This document shows positions 1 to 7,515 of a stretch of DNA of 11,299 nt, piece after piece. The notes below the pieces were generated by a model. The model was not told where the DNA came from, did not search any database, and saw only the letters and a list, made by a program, of their open reading frames with translations. The number at the start of each line of letters is the position of its first letter. Position 1 is the stretch's first letter. The DNA is taken from the NCBI GenBank assembly GCA_035259145.1, contig DATFWQ010000096.1, positions 1 through 11,299 of the forward strand. The letters are read 5' to 3'. Made by a program: the position numbers and the translations under genes. This stretch comes from CF-161 sp035259145. GTDB taxonomy: Bacteria; Chloroflexota; Dormibacteria; Dormibacterales; Dormibacteraceae.

Positions 1-519
1 ATCAGCTGCCCAGATGGCCTGGACATGGTTGGCGAGGAAGGTGCGCCAGCTCTGGCTGGGCGGCCGAGCTGGCCCACGACGTCGGTAGCGGCGGATGGAG
101 CGGGCACTCACGCCGATGCCGAGCTTGAGCAGCTCGCCGCGGATCCGCTCGGTGCCCCAGTGGGGGTTCTCGCGCGCCATGGTGGCGATCAGAGACCGGA
201 CCTCGGGCTTCAGTCGTGGCCGCCCGAGCGGATGGTGCGACCGCCAGTGCCAGAACAGGCGCCAGCCCTGGCGATGCCAGCGCAGCACAGTCTCGGGCCG
301 GACAAGGAGGAGATGCCGTCGCCAGTTCCGGAAGAGGTGGCTAACGAGCAGCCAGAAGAGCTTGTCTCGGGTGCGAAGTCGGGGCCGGCGTTGGCATCGG
401 AGGGCGACTTGAAGCTGCTGGCGTAGGAGCAGGTTCTCGAGGATGAGGCGCTTGCGACTGCGGAGGACGCTGCCGAGGGTGGTCAGGAGGAGCTGGAGGA
501 GCTCGAGGAGTTCGATCAT
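1..519 (-). CDS. rve/DDE integrase-type transposase, N-terminal part (cut by window edge)
   Basis: This is an open frame of 173 codons running from an ATG at 519-517 off the left edge, so the C-terminal half is outside the window. It would cut and join DNA ends of an insertion element. The start is hydrophobic and leucine-rich (MIELLELLQLLLTTLGSV). It is followed by a basic helix-turn-helix-like stretch (RPETVLRWHRQGWRLFWHW) and then a second HTH of the HTH_21 type (ENPHWGTERIRGELLKLGI, SARSIRRYRR). The frame ends at IWAAD, where the first catalytic Asp of the rve/DDE domain is expected. The layout matches roughly 370-aa integrase-core proteins related to IS3/IS481 transposases that abound in Actinomycetota and Chloroflexota. 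The frame is intact as far as it can be followed. I could not identify a terminal inverted repeat upstream of the start. The exact IS family is inferred. Confidence 0.85.
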   Translation of the reverse strand, partial: MIELLELLQLLLTTLGSVLRSRKRLILENLLLRQQLQVALRCQRRPRLRTRDKLFWLLVSHLFRNWRRHLLLVRPETVLRWHRQGWRLFWHWRSHHPLGRPRLKPEVRSLIATMARENPHWGTERIRGELLKLGIGVSARSIRRYRRRGPARPPSQSWRTFLANHVQAIWAAD

Positions 520-710
520 CGGGGCAGGATCGCCGATCGATGCACCTCAGGAGTGCGGGCTCAGACTTTTGCCCTCCTACACCTGCGAGTGGCGAGAGAC
601 CACTACATGCAGCAGCAAACGTACACAAACGTCAGCAGCGGTTTCAACCAACATGGTCGACGAGCCGGCCTTGATGCGACTCCGCGGCTCCATGTCGGGC
701 AGACCAACGC

Positions 711-1733
711 TCAGGGGGCAGCGGCGTATAGCTTCACAGCCTGCCTCGTTACTGGACCTTCGTTCCCAGTCATGTGCACAGAATACACTCTGATACCCTT
801 CCTGAAGGTTATGAAACATGCAGTCACTGATTCATCACATGAGCCATCAGAATCCGGAATCCCGGACGGTTTAAAGAAGTGTTCACGTGGGTGTTGAACC
901 CTCTCACCAGAGGTAGCTTGAGTTAAGAAGTCCCGGGCACCAGCCTCATGGTCAAACTCCAAGACGGTTTCCTCGAGAAGGGTTGCTTCATTCTGCCGTA
1001 ACCACACCTTGTGGTACGCCTGAGTGAATTGATCCGCTTTCAATACTGGTATCGCAGCCCCTCCGTATACGTTAGCGATGGCCTCGAAGCCCATCGGCCC
1101 ACTGGTGGCGAGCGTGTAGTCTGTCGTCGGGGGGCCAATCAGAATCGACGACAAATTAGTTGGAGTCTGCGAGTGCCACAGCTCCTCCAACTTCGGCCAA
1201 TTCAGGGCCAATGCTGCGACTGTTCCGAGGAATGTGACGAATGCCACGAGGAAGCCCACCAGTACCCTGATTCGCTTAATACGGGCCCTGCTTTGGTCGA
1301 GGTCTGTGGCGCGACCGGCGCGGCTCGTTCCATATTGGTACGCTCGATGGTCGTCAACGCGATTATCTATGTGGCCCCAACTGTCTGGACGGACGCTCCA
1401 GCTCCGACGATGCTCTATGTACTCTACCGACCGGGCCAAGTAGTCGGCGAACTGCGGATCAATCGCGGCATAGTGTGCGAGTACCCTGGCGAGCAGTTGG
1501 CGTGCTCCCTCATCACTTGGGCTTCGCTCGACGGCTGCCAATGCGTTCGTGGCTCTCTGGTCGTCTGACAGTCGAAACCACATGGCGTCGCGGAGATCGT
1601 TGAACGCGATGGCTGCCTGTTCGTCCAACAGTCCCGCCATGCCTTGCACAAAGGCTGTGGCCGCGCCATGTGCCAAGGTCGTGGCGTCATTGTTACCGTC
1701 CGTCCGCTCGAGGATCTTGTTCAGGATGCTCAT
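711..1733 (-). CDS. one-pass membrane protein with helical cytoplasmic domain and unknown ectodomain
   Basis: This is an intact 340-aa protein starting at ATG 1733. Residues 1-110 are soluble and helical, with the segments AAIAFNDLRDAMWFRL and ARQLLARVLAHYAAIDPQF. They resemble the N-terminal helical module (short helices, acidic linker, 'L..L...AA.DP.FA..L') seen in many uncharacterised actinobacterial proteins. Residues 110-155 are polar and Arg-rich. A single membrane helix lies at about 156-177 (GFLVAFVTFLGTVAALAL), preceded by Arg/Lys, so by the positive-inside rule the N-terminus should be cytoplasmic and residues 180-340 outside. The ectodomain has a beta-alpha pattern (VLEFDHEAGARDF, a GIPDSDG turn) like several actinobacterial lipoprotein/sensor ectodomains. 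Cys299 and Cys306 may form a disulfide. There is no signal peptide and no catalytic motif. The gene stands alone, 44 nt from a decayed gene on the same strand. Function is unknown; a sensor or surface role is a guess. The start lacks a strong Shine-Dalgarno sequence. Confidence 0.8.
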   Translation of the reverse strand: MSILNKILERTDGNNDATTLAHGAATAFVQGMAGLLDEQAAIAFNDLRDAMWFRLSDDQRATNALAAVERSPSDEGARQLLARVLAHYAAIDPQFADYLARSVEYIEHRRSWSVRPDSWGHIDNRVDDHRAYQYGTSRAGRATDLDQSRARIKRIRVLVGFLVAFVTFLGTVAALALNWPKLEELWHSQTPTNLSSILIGPPTTDYTLATSGPMGFEAIANVYGGAAIPVLKADQFTQAYHKVWLRQNEATLLEETVLEFDHEAGARDFLTQATSGERVQHPREHFFKPSGIPDSDGSCDESVTACFITFRKGIRVYSVHMTGNEGPVTRQAVKLYAAAP

Positions 1734-1777
1734 GCGACCACGCTAGAGGTGCAGAGGACGGTCGGCCATCGGCGAGA

Positions 1778-2233
1778 CTACGCAAAATCAGGAGGGAGTT
1801 CGGACCCGCGATACTTACGTACCCGGCGTGGTAGGTCGCTGAGGAGCCCCCCGCGACGACCCCGGCTGCGATGTGCACCCGGGAGCATATGCCCGATGTT
1901 GTCTACCTGGCCCTCAACTGTGTGGACCGAAATCACTGCGTAGCTGCGATCTCGAGCCACGTCCCGTCCACAGCCCGGGCACCAGCCCTCGACATGTGGT
2001 TGGCGGCGCCACGCGAGCGCGGCACCCATCGCGCCGCCATCCTCCACGAGGCGCCGCAGCTCGGCCTTGGCGGCGGCGACGTCTCCTGATGCCCTCAGCG
2101 CGTCGGCTAGAGCGCGCCGCGTTGTCGACGCCTCCAGCCAGTACCCTGCATTCTCGAACCGCCCCACGGCCGCGCAGGCGCTTGGCCTGGCCCGCTCGGT
2201 CTCCCCGCGAGCGAGCGCCACCTGGGCCTCCAT
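1778..2233 (-). pseudogene. TPR-like regulator fragment with aberrant C-terminal tail
   Basis: The open frame is 151 codons from ATG 2233. The first ~75 residues (ALARGETERARPSACAAV, GYWLEASTTRRALADAL, ASGDVAAAKAELRRLV) look like the last tetratricopeptide-type helical repeats of a large regulator or nucleotide-cyclase/ATPase protein. After MGAALAWRRQ the composition changes abruptly to a Gly/Arg-rich tail with a CPGC motif and no recognisable fold. The frame stays open upstream of 2233 for a short way but reads as low-quality Pro/Ser/Arg sequence. I therefore read this as the stranded 3' end of a longer gene joined to unrelated DNA, not a complete protein. It lies 108 nt downstream of the acyltransferase gene on the same strand. 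A short true gene with a Cys-containing tail cannot be excluded. Confidence 0.45.
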
Positions 2234-2341
2234 TCGGCACGAGCCGGCTGGCCGGGCTTGGCAGGATCGTGCATGCGGCGGTTCGCCCTTGATTCCGACG
2301 CGGTTTCCTGACGGGCCAACGCTCGTGCTTGAGGGCCGCGC

Positions 2342-2980
2342 CTATCGGAGTAAGTGGGTGAGCCAGGGCCACAAGCGTGACCCGGCCGCCGAAGTAGCAG
2401 GCGGTGGAATCGCGGCCACGAGCGCTCGCTCAACGGCAGCCAGCATGAGCCCCGGGCTGGCCGGCTCGACGGTGGTGCCAATTCGGAGTCGGATCTCTTT
2501 CCCGCGCCAGAGCTCACTCGTGCCGGCGAGCCCGGCGGCAACCACCGGGGCGCGGTTCTGCTCGCTGAAGTGGGCGACACCGCCGCGCAATCGCTGCAAC
2601 TGACCCTCCGTCGGCCCCACCCCGCCCTCGGGAAAGATGGCCACCACACCGCCCTCGTGAAGTACCTCTGCAACGGCGGCCGACAGGTGTTCGAGCTTGC
2701 CACTTTCGACCGGGATCACCCCGCCGATGAAGCGGAGTATCCAGCGCTTGAAGGCGCGATTCTCGATTGCTGACCGCTTGCCCAGGAAGTGGACTCGCGG
2801 GCTCGCCGGTAGGCAAGCGATCAGCAGGAACGGGTCGAGCCAGCCCAAATGGTTGCAGGCGAGGACGTAGGGTGGCTCGCTGGGCAGCCGCTCCAGGCCC
2901 TCGACCCGGACGCGGAAGACGGAGAGCAGCAAACGCCGCAGGATCGACCTGGCGGCTCGGAAGCGTAGGGTCGCCCTCAC
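2342..2980 (-). CDS. PlsC-like 1-acyl-sn-glycerol-3-phosphate acyltransferase family protein
   Basis: This 212-aa membrane-associated acyltransferase should transfer an acyl group to a lysophospholipid or related acceptor. The catalytic HX4D motif is complete at residues 43-49 (NHLGWLD; His44, Asp49). The acceptor-binding FPEGG is at 116-120, followed by GPTEGQLQRLRGG, and the fourth block is VVAAGLAG at about 146-153. In the second block (LRFIGGVIPVESG) the usual Arg after the hydrophobic pair is replaced, so acceptor specificity may differ from a housekeeping PlsC. The short hydrophobic N-terminus (SILRRLLLSVF) fits membrane docking. The start is GTG at 2980, 9 nt after the stop of the upstream transporter, with AGAGG just before it, so the two genes are one transcript and probably translationally linked. 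Length is typical for the family. The physiological substrate cannot be read from sequence. Confidence 0.88.
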   Translation of the reverse strand: MRATLRFRAARSILRRLLLSVFRVRVEGLERLPSEPPYVLACNHLGWLDPFLLIACLPASPRVHFLGKRSAIENRAFKRWILRFIGGVIPVESGKLEHLSAAVAEVLHEGGVVAIFPEGGVGPTEGQLQRLRGGVAHFSEQNRAPVVAAGLAGTSELWRGKEIRLRIGTTVEPASPGLMLAAVERALVAAIPPPATSAAGSRLWPWLTHLLR

Positions 2981-2989
2981 GGCAGACCT

Positions 2990-4363
2990 CTACCGAACCC
3001 CACGAATGCGTGTGACCATCACAGTAGCCAGTAGGAACCAGATGGTTGCGCTGGCGAATACAGCCCGATAGCCCGCGCCAGATCCTGTGGGCAGGCCGGC
3101 GATCCTGCCCGGCTGGTTGAGCCAGTACAGTACCGGCGCCAGCAGCGCTGGCGCGAAGACCTGCGGCAGTGTGTACGACACATGGAAGATGCCCATATCT
3201 CGGGCAGCGGAGCGCTCACGGTCCGGGAGCACGTCGCAAGCGAGTGCCCAGTCGACGGACGAATAGAGGCCATAGCCGACGCCGAAGACCAGTCCCATGA
3301 AGTAGATGGCCGCCGTGTTGGAAACCAGCGTGAAGAGTAGAACGGCGACGACCAGGCCCTGCACCGCGCTGGAGACATAGACGAAGATCTTTCGGCGGCG
3401 CAGCCGGTCAGATAGGAAGCCGCCGATGACGGCCGGTGCGAGGCCGCCGGCCAGCACGCAGAGCTGCCAGAGAGCGCTGGCGGCGCCATAGTTGGCGGTC
3501 CGCACTACGTCCTTGAAGTAGAAGGAGACGAAGGGCAGTATCGTCCAGATCCCGAGGGTCTGGAAGAAGCGCGTGGTTATCACCCAGCGAAAGTCATGGC
3601 TGGCCAGCAGCTGCCGCCAGACACTGACCAGAGCTCCGCGGAGGGCACCGGCCCAGCTTGGCTCACCCCGGCCAGCGACATCCGGCGAGGCGATCGTCCA
3701 TGTGGAGGCGGGTTCGCGCAGGAGTCGAATCGAACAGACCAGACTCAGAGCGACCAGTGCAGCGATGATGAAGTAGGACGCCGCAACCCCGGACCTCGTG
3801 CTGCCCAGTCGTCCCAGGACCACCAGCGTGATGGCCAGGCACACCACCGTACCAACAATCGTGGCCGAGTTGAGTAGACCGGAGGCCCCGCCCCGGCGCT
3901 CCTCAGGCACCACGTCCGGCACAATTCCGGCGAATGCTGCCCCGGCGGCATTGTTGCCGAGCTGGAGGACAAGGTAGGCGGCGATGAGTGCTGGCACTGA
4001 GGGCGCCCAGGCAAGGAGGAGCAGGCCGACGAGGCTGATCAGAGCGCCGGCCACGATCCAGGGCGTGCGGCGGCCCCAGCGCGTTCTGGTCCGGTCGCTC
4101 AGCCAGCCTGCCGCGATGGGTACCAGCACCGCAAGCGCGCCGCCCGCCGCCGCGGCCCGACCCACTACCAGCTCCTTCTGGTTGGGGGACGTTAACGCGG
4201 CAGAAATCGCCAGCAGGACGTAGATAGCGTTCCACAGCCCCTGGTTGGTAGCCCAGAAGGTGTTGATGCCGTTCAGGCGCCAGAAGCCGGGGGCTGCCCA
4301 CGGCTGCCGGCCCGTGGAGGAGGCGCTCGGAATGAGACCCGTGGCGCTGCTGATCTCAGTCAT
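2990..4363 (-). CDS. MFS transporter, 12 predicted membrane helices
   Basis: This is an intact 457-aa inner-membrane secondary transporter. The N-half carries the cytoplasmic loop-2/3 signature GWLSDRTRTRWGRRTPW at residues 86-102, close to the version in sugar (GPH/sucrose-type) carriers. The C-half has the matching GGFLSDRLRRRKIFVY at about 314-329. Around these are hydrophobic segments consistent with two six-helix bundles, separated by a longer polar loop near 215-255. The first ~25 residues are polar and cytoplasmic. Start is ATG 4363; the Shine-Dalgarno sequence is weak. It lies 96 nt downstream of a LuxR-type regulator and 9 nt upstream of a PlsC-like gene, all on the same strand, suggesting regulated transport linked to lipid or acyl chemistry. 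The substrate and direction (sugar uptake, drug or lipid export) are undetermined; the signature leans to sugar-type carriers. Confidence 0.9.
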   Translation of the reverse strand: MTEISSATGLIPSASSTGRQPWAAPGFWRLNGINTFWATNQGLWNAIYVLLAISAALTSPNQKELVVGRAAAAGGALAVLVPIAAGWLSDRTRTRWGRRTPWIVAGALISLVGLLLLAWAPSVPALIAAYLVLQLGNNAAGAAFAGIVPDVVPEERRGGASGLLNSATIVGTVVCLAITLVVLGRLGSTRSGVAASYFIIAALVALSLVCSIRLLREPASTWTIASPDVAGRGEPSWAGALRGALVSVWRQLLASHDFRWVITTRFFQTLGIWTILPFVSFYFKDVVRTANYGAASALWQLCVLAGGLAPAVIGGFLSDRLRRRKIFVYVSSAVQGLVVAVLLFTLVSNTAAIYFMGLVFGVGYGLYSSVDWALACDVLPDRERSAARDMGIFHVSYTLPQVFAPALLAPVLYWLNQPGRIAGLPTGSGAGYRAVFASATIWFLLATVMVTRIRGVR

Positions 4364-4425
4364 GTCTGCGTGTACCCATGAGCGCGAGGCTAGTAGGCAG
4401 TGTGGGACGAGCGCATCGTCGAAGT

Positions 4426-4444
4426 TACGTAGCCGTTATACGTA
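4426..4444. promoter_or_regulatory. paired TACGTA palindromes between regulator and transporter genes
   Basis: In the 96-nt gap between the LuxR-type gene stop and the transporter start, two copies of the 6-bp palindrome TACGTA lie at 4426-4431 and 4439-4444, separated by 7 bp. The geometry could be a dimeric operator for transporter transcription. No convincing -35/-10 pair was found nearby, so this is only a candidate. Confidence 0.2.
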
Positions 4445-4459
4445 GGGCCGGCCCGAACC

Positions 4460-6757
4460 TCACCCAAGGTGGCTCGGGCGCCGCTCCACCGCCCACGCGG
4501 CGATCTGCGCCCTGGAGCTGAAGCCCAGCTTGTTGAAGATGTTCTGGACGTGCGTCTCCGCAGTGCGCGTCGCGATGAAGAGACGACGCCCGATCTCCTT
4601 GTTCGAATAGCCCTCGGCAACGAGCCCTGCAATCTCTGCCTCGCGCGCGGACAGCAACTTGGCAAGACCTGATGAGCTTTGCTCCTCACCGAGCCCCGGG
4701 TCGCGGGCAACCCTGACCGCATCCGCGAGGGTGAAGCTTTTGCCACGAGCTCGGACCACCTCTGCTTCGTGAGGGCCTATCGCCTGTGTGGCCGCAGCCA
4801 ACGACGGCTCATTGATTTGCCTCCAGAGGCTGAGGTTGGCGGCCCCGGCCGCCACCCTGAGACCCTCGGCTGCACCGGCTAGCAGCAGCGCGCGGCGCGG
4901 CTGCCCATCTGACGCCGCCAGGCGGGCACAGAGGTCAAGCCCGAAGGCGGCGTCGACCTGATCGCCCCACTCCTCCATGAGCAGCATGGCGCCCGACATC
5001 AGCTCTCTGGCTGATTCCGTGTCCCCCCGATCCAGTGCCAATGAGGCTAGGAGGCCTTCGCAGTAGGCAACGCCCACCGGCTGGCCTACCGTGCGGCGCA
5101 GCCCCAGCGCTTCGGCGGCCTGCTGTTCCGCGACTTCCCGGTCCCCTGCGAAGTAGGCCGAAAGAGCCAGATGGAAGAGGGCGCTCGACACCCCGCCCTC
5201 GTCCCCGAGCTCAGTCGCGGTTACGAAGGATTGCCGGAACTGGGCCCTGGCCTGCTCCAGGTCGCCGTCAAACAGGGAAACCATGCCGAGGTTGTCGTAG
5301 AGCCTAGGCGCGACCTCTCGGTGGCGCAGCCGCCTCTGGAGCTGGAGCGCCTGCTCGAGTGTGTCTCGGGCGGCGCCAAGGTCGCCCTGCCGGAGGACCA
5401 GCCAGGCCAGCGTAACTAGCCCTTCGAGGTGATCGGCGCGATCCTCAGTCGTCGCCGCCAGCGCCTGCTGCAGCCAGCCCCGTCCCTCTTCGAGTCGGCC
5501 GCGCACATCCCAGAATTGGCTGAGCGCCATAGCAAGGGCCAGGGCGCGCGCATCTCGCCGGCTGAGTCCCCAGGCCAGGGCGCCCTGCAGGTTGCCGGTC
5601 TCCGTCTCGAGGCGATCCAGCGTGGCCGCGGCGTTGGGTCCGGCATATTCGCCCTCCGAGGCGACCTGTACGTACCTCTCCAGATGCCGGTCGCTCAGCT
5701 TCACGCCTTCACCGCTGGCCTCAAGGCGCTCTTTCGCATAGAGGCGAATCGTCTCCAGCATCGCGTAGCGGCCGCTCTCTGTCGCAATCGCGACCATCGA
5801 CTTCGCCACCAGGCGCGGGAGTAACTGGCGCACGTGGAGCTTGGAGAGCACCTCGTCCTCACATACCTGCTCGGCGTCCTCCCGAATGAAGCCGCCATTG
5901 AAGACCGCCAGCCGTTGGAACAGTCTCTGCTCGTCAGGGGATAGCAACTCGTAGCTCCAATCGATGGCGCCGCGGAGAGTCTGGTGGCGCCTGTGCGCGG
6001 TGCGCCGGCCACTTTTGAGGAGCTCGAGGCGGTCGTCGAGGTAATGCAGGAGCTCTGTCGCAGACATGCCCGCAGCCGTTGCGGCAGCAAGCTCGATGGC
6101 CAAAGGAATGCCGTCCAATTTCCGGCTGATCTCAGCCGCGGCCAGCAGACTGTCCGGCGACCGCTGAAAGCGCGCGCCGGCTGCCTGGGCACGGCTGACG
6201 AAGAGCTCGACTGCGCTGTAGCGCGGGAGCTCGTCAGCTGGGATCCGCGCTGGGTCAGATGGGAAGAGCAATGGCGGGACCTGCCAGACGAACTCGCCGG
6301 CGATGTTGAGCGCCTCCTGGCTGCAGGCTATGAGGCGGAGCCGTGGGCAGGCAGCGAGCAGGCGAGCGGCGACGCGCGCGCACATGTCGACCAGATGCTC
6401 GCAGTTGTCGAGAACGAGGAGCATGTGGGCCGAGCCCGCAAAGTCGATCACGCTGTCGGCCACCGAGGTGCCGGCAGGAGGCTCCAGCTGGAGAGCAGCG
6501 GCGAGGGACTGCCACATCAGCTGGGGCTCGTGGAGGGAGGATAGATCTGCTAGCCAGACTCCGTCCGTGTAATCGTCCACCAGGCGGCGCGCGACCTCGA
6601 GGGAGAGTGTCGACTTGCCGCAGCCGCCCGGGCCCACCAGAGTGACCAGACGCCATCGCTGAAGGAGTGAGTGGAGCTGGTTGGACTCGGTGTCGCGCCC
6701 GATCAGGGGGGTCGTCGGCGCAGGAAGATTGTGTGGGGTACGTTCGTGCGGCCTCAT
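4460..6757 (-). CDS. STAND-type ATPase transcriptional regulator with LuxR C-terminal HTH
   Basis: From ATG 6757 this is a 765-aa cytoplasmic regulator. Residues 11-21 have the family opening LPAPTTPLIGR. Walker A is GPGGCGKST at 42-50, Walker B is LLVLDNCEH at 113-121, and the GxP motif is DGIPLAIELAAA near 215-226. The middle (about 370-640) is a TPR-like helical solenoid for ligand or partner sensing (GDLGAARDTLEQAL, GDLEQARAQFRQSF). The last 64 residues are a full LuxR HTH (LSAREAEIAGLVAEGYSNKEIGRRL, then TAETHVQNIFNKLG). It lacks the N-terminal BTAD or cyclase domain found in some relatives. The frame is open 44 codons further, to an ATG at 6889. I prefer 6757 because relatives begin just before LPxPxTPLIGR and the extra residues do not resemble the family, although neither start has a good Shine-Dalgarno sequence. 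It probably controls the transporter and acyltransferase downstream and may regulate itself. Confidence 0.92.
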   Translation of the reverse strand: MRPHERTPHNLPAPTTPLIGRDTESNQLHSLLQRWRLVTLVGPGGCGKSTLSLEVARRLVDDYTDGVWLADLSSLHEPQLMWQSLAAALQLEPPAGTSVADSVIDFAGSAHMLLVLDNCEHLVDMCARVAARLLAACPRLRLIACSQEALNIAGEFVWQVPPLLFPSDPARIPADELPRYSAVELFVSRAQAAGARFQRSPDSLLAAAEISRKLDGIPLAIELAAATAAGMSATELLHYLDDRLELLKSGRRTAHRRHQTLRGAIDWSYELLSPDEQRLFQRLAVFNGGFIREDAEQVCEDEVLSKLHVRQLLPRLVAKSMVAIATESGRYAMLETIRLYAKERLEASGEGVKLSDRHLERYVQVASEGEYAGPNAAATLDRLETETGNLQGALAWGLSRRDARALALAMALSQFWDVRGRLEEGRGWLQQALAATTEDRADHLEGLVTLAWLVLRQGDLGAARDTLEQALQLQRRLRHREVAPRLYDNLGMVSLFDGDLEQARAQFRQSFVTATELGDEGGVSSALFHLALSAYFAGDREVAEQQAAEALGLRRTVGQPVGVAYCEGLLASLALDRGDTESARELMSGAMLLMEEWGDQVDAAFGLDLCARLAASDGQPRRALLLAGAAEGLRVAAGAANLSLWRQINEPSLAAATQAIGPHEAEVVRARGKSFTLADAVRVARDPGLGEEQSSSGLAKLLSAREAEIAGLVAEGYSNKEIGRRLFIATRTAETHVQNIFNKLGFSSRAQIAAWAVERRPSHLG

Positions 6758-7116
6758 GCTCAACGGAGGCTCGCGGCCCACCGTGTACGACATATGCTTA
6801 TGGGCCACAGAGTAGCGCCCCGAGAACCGACTGTCAGGGATCCTAAGGAACCCCAGAAAAGATCGCGCAAACCACGCTGAGGTGCCCATCGCACCGCTGC
6901 GACGCAGCAGATGTTGCTATGGACAGGGGTTTGTCAGATGTAACAGTGGAGTCACATCCAACCAGCATTAGGGGCGCTGTAGCCCGGCATTAGCCTCGAC
7001 ATTTCAATGGAGCCCCCAGGAAAGTAGGCTTTGAGATGGGGGCAAAGTGCTCCTTTGAGTTGCAAAATGCTGGGCCTGCTCAGCGTCCGGACGACCTTCC
7101 AGGGCCTGCACCACCT
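6758..7116. other. non-coding upstream region of the LuxR-type ATPase gene
   Basis: About 360 nt without a credible gene, apart from the possible 44-codon N-terminal extension of the regulator (6758-6889). It should contain the regulator promoter, reading leftwards. It holds an imperfect inverted repeat (6937-6958) and a direct repeat GCATTAG at 6965-6971 and 6987-6993, spaced 22 bp apart (two helical turns). No confident -35/-10 pair was found. The right end abuts what appears to be the end of an IS3-type element. Confidence 0.5.
6937..6958. promoter_or_regulatory. candidate operator: imperfect 8-bp inverted repeat
   Basis: The arms GATGTAAC and GTCACATC flank a 6-bp spacer and match at 7 of 8 positions. 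The TGT...ACA outer pattern resembles Crp/Fnr-type sites, but the spacing is not canonical. It lies about 180 nt upstream of the preferred start of the regulator gene, or about 50 nt upstream of the alternative start at 6889. Binding protein unknown. Confidence 0.3.
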
Positions 7117-7459
7117 GAACTGCCCTGGGTTCGATGGAGACTCCGTTTCTTGGGAATAGAAGGAGTCACAGGCACTGGAGGTCGCCCCGTCCACGTACTA
7201 CGCCGCCACGTCCAGGCCGACCTCTGCGCGCCGGCTGCGTGATAAGGAGCTGAAGGTCGAGATCGTACGCATGCACGAAGAGAACTTCGGCGTCTACGGC
7301 GTGGAGAACATCTGGCGGCAGCTAAACCGGGAGGGCATTCGAGTTGGTCGCGACCGTGTAGCCCGACTCATGCGTGAGCTGAACTTGGAGGGGGCGGTCC
7401 GGGGCAAGCGGAAGCGAACCACGGTGGCCAGCGAGCTCGACCAGAGACCCGCTGACCTG
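7117..7459 (+). mobile_element. IS3-family insertion sequence relic
   Basis: The stretch starting near TGAACTGCCCTGGGTTCG at 7117 looks like the terminal repeat of an actinobacterial IS3-type element, from general knowledge of such ends. It leads within about 45 nt into the middle of an orfB reading frame, so orfA and the start of orfB are missing. At 7459 the transposase homology stops abruptly and the right end was not found. The element is internally deleted and truncated, and cannot move on its own. The position of the left end is an inference. Confidence 0.5.
7160..7459 (+). pseudogene. IS3-family OrfB transposase fragment (HTH_21 region)
   Basis: The frame after the TAG at 7157 reads ALEVAPSTYYA, then LKVEIVRMHEENFGVYGVEN, WRQLNREGIRVGRDRVARLM, RELNLEGAVRGKRKRTT and RPADL. 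This is the standard N-terminal HTH_21 part of IS3-family OrfB, which recombines element ends in its intact form. It lacks the N-terminus and the whole catalytic rve/DDE domain: after RPADL, where relatives continue with RDF...PN.LWVADLTY, the sequence is unrelated. An in-frame ATG at 7271 would give a 108-aa product, but nothing suggests function. It lies immediately upstream of a broken DUF4253 gene on the same strand, and the deletion joint is at about 7459. Confidence 0.85.
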
Positions 7460-7515
7460 CGGCGAGTAGGGGCCGGGGCCGATCGAGCTCAACGCGTCCG
7501 GCCACAATTGGCGCA

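Noticed and set aside
618..634. Short direct repeat AAACGT around 619-633 as an IS end or iteron
   Set aside because: Only two copies of 6 bp with no further structure; expected by chance.
1011..1568. Plus-strand 185-codon open frame
   Set aside because: It is antisense to the 340-aa membrane protein, which has a clear membrane helix and domain pattern; the plus-strand translation has none.
2107..2703. Minus-strand 198-codon open frame overlapping the acyltransferase gene
   Set aside because: Out-of-frame shadow of the PlsC-like gene, with Pro/Arg/Ser-rich composition and no motif.
5984..6544. Plus-strand 186-codon open frame
   Set aside because: It is antisense to the ATPase domain of the LuxR-type gene, whose motifs fix the coding strand.
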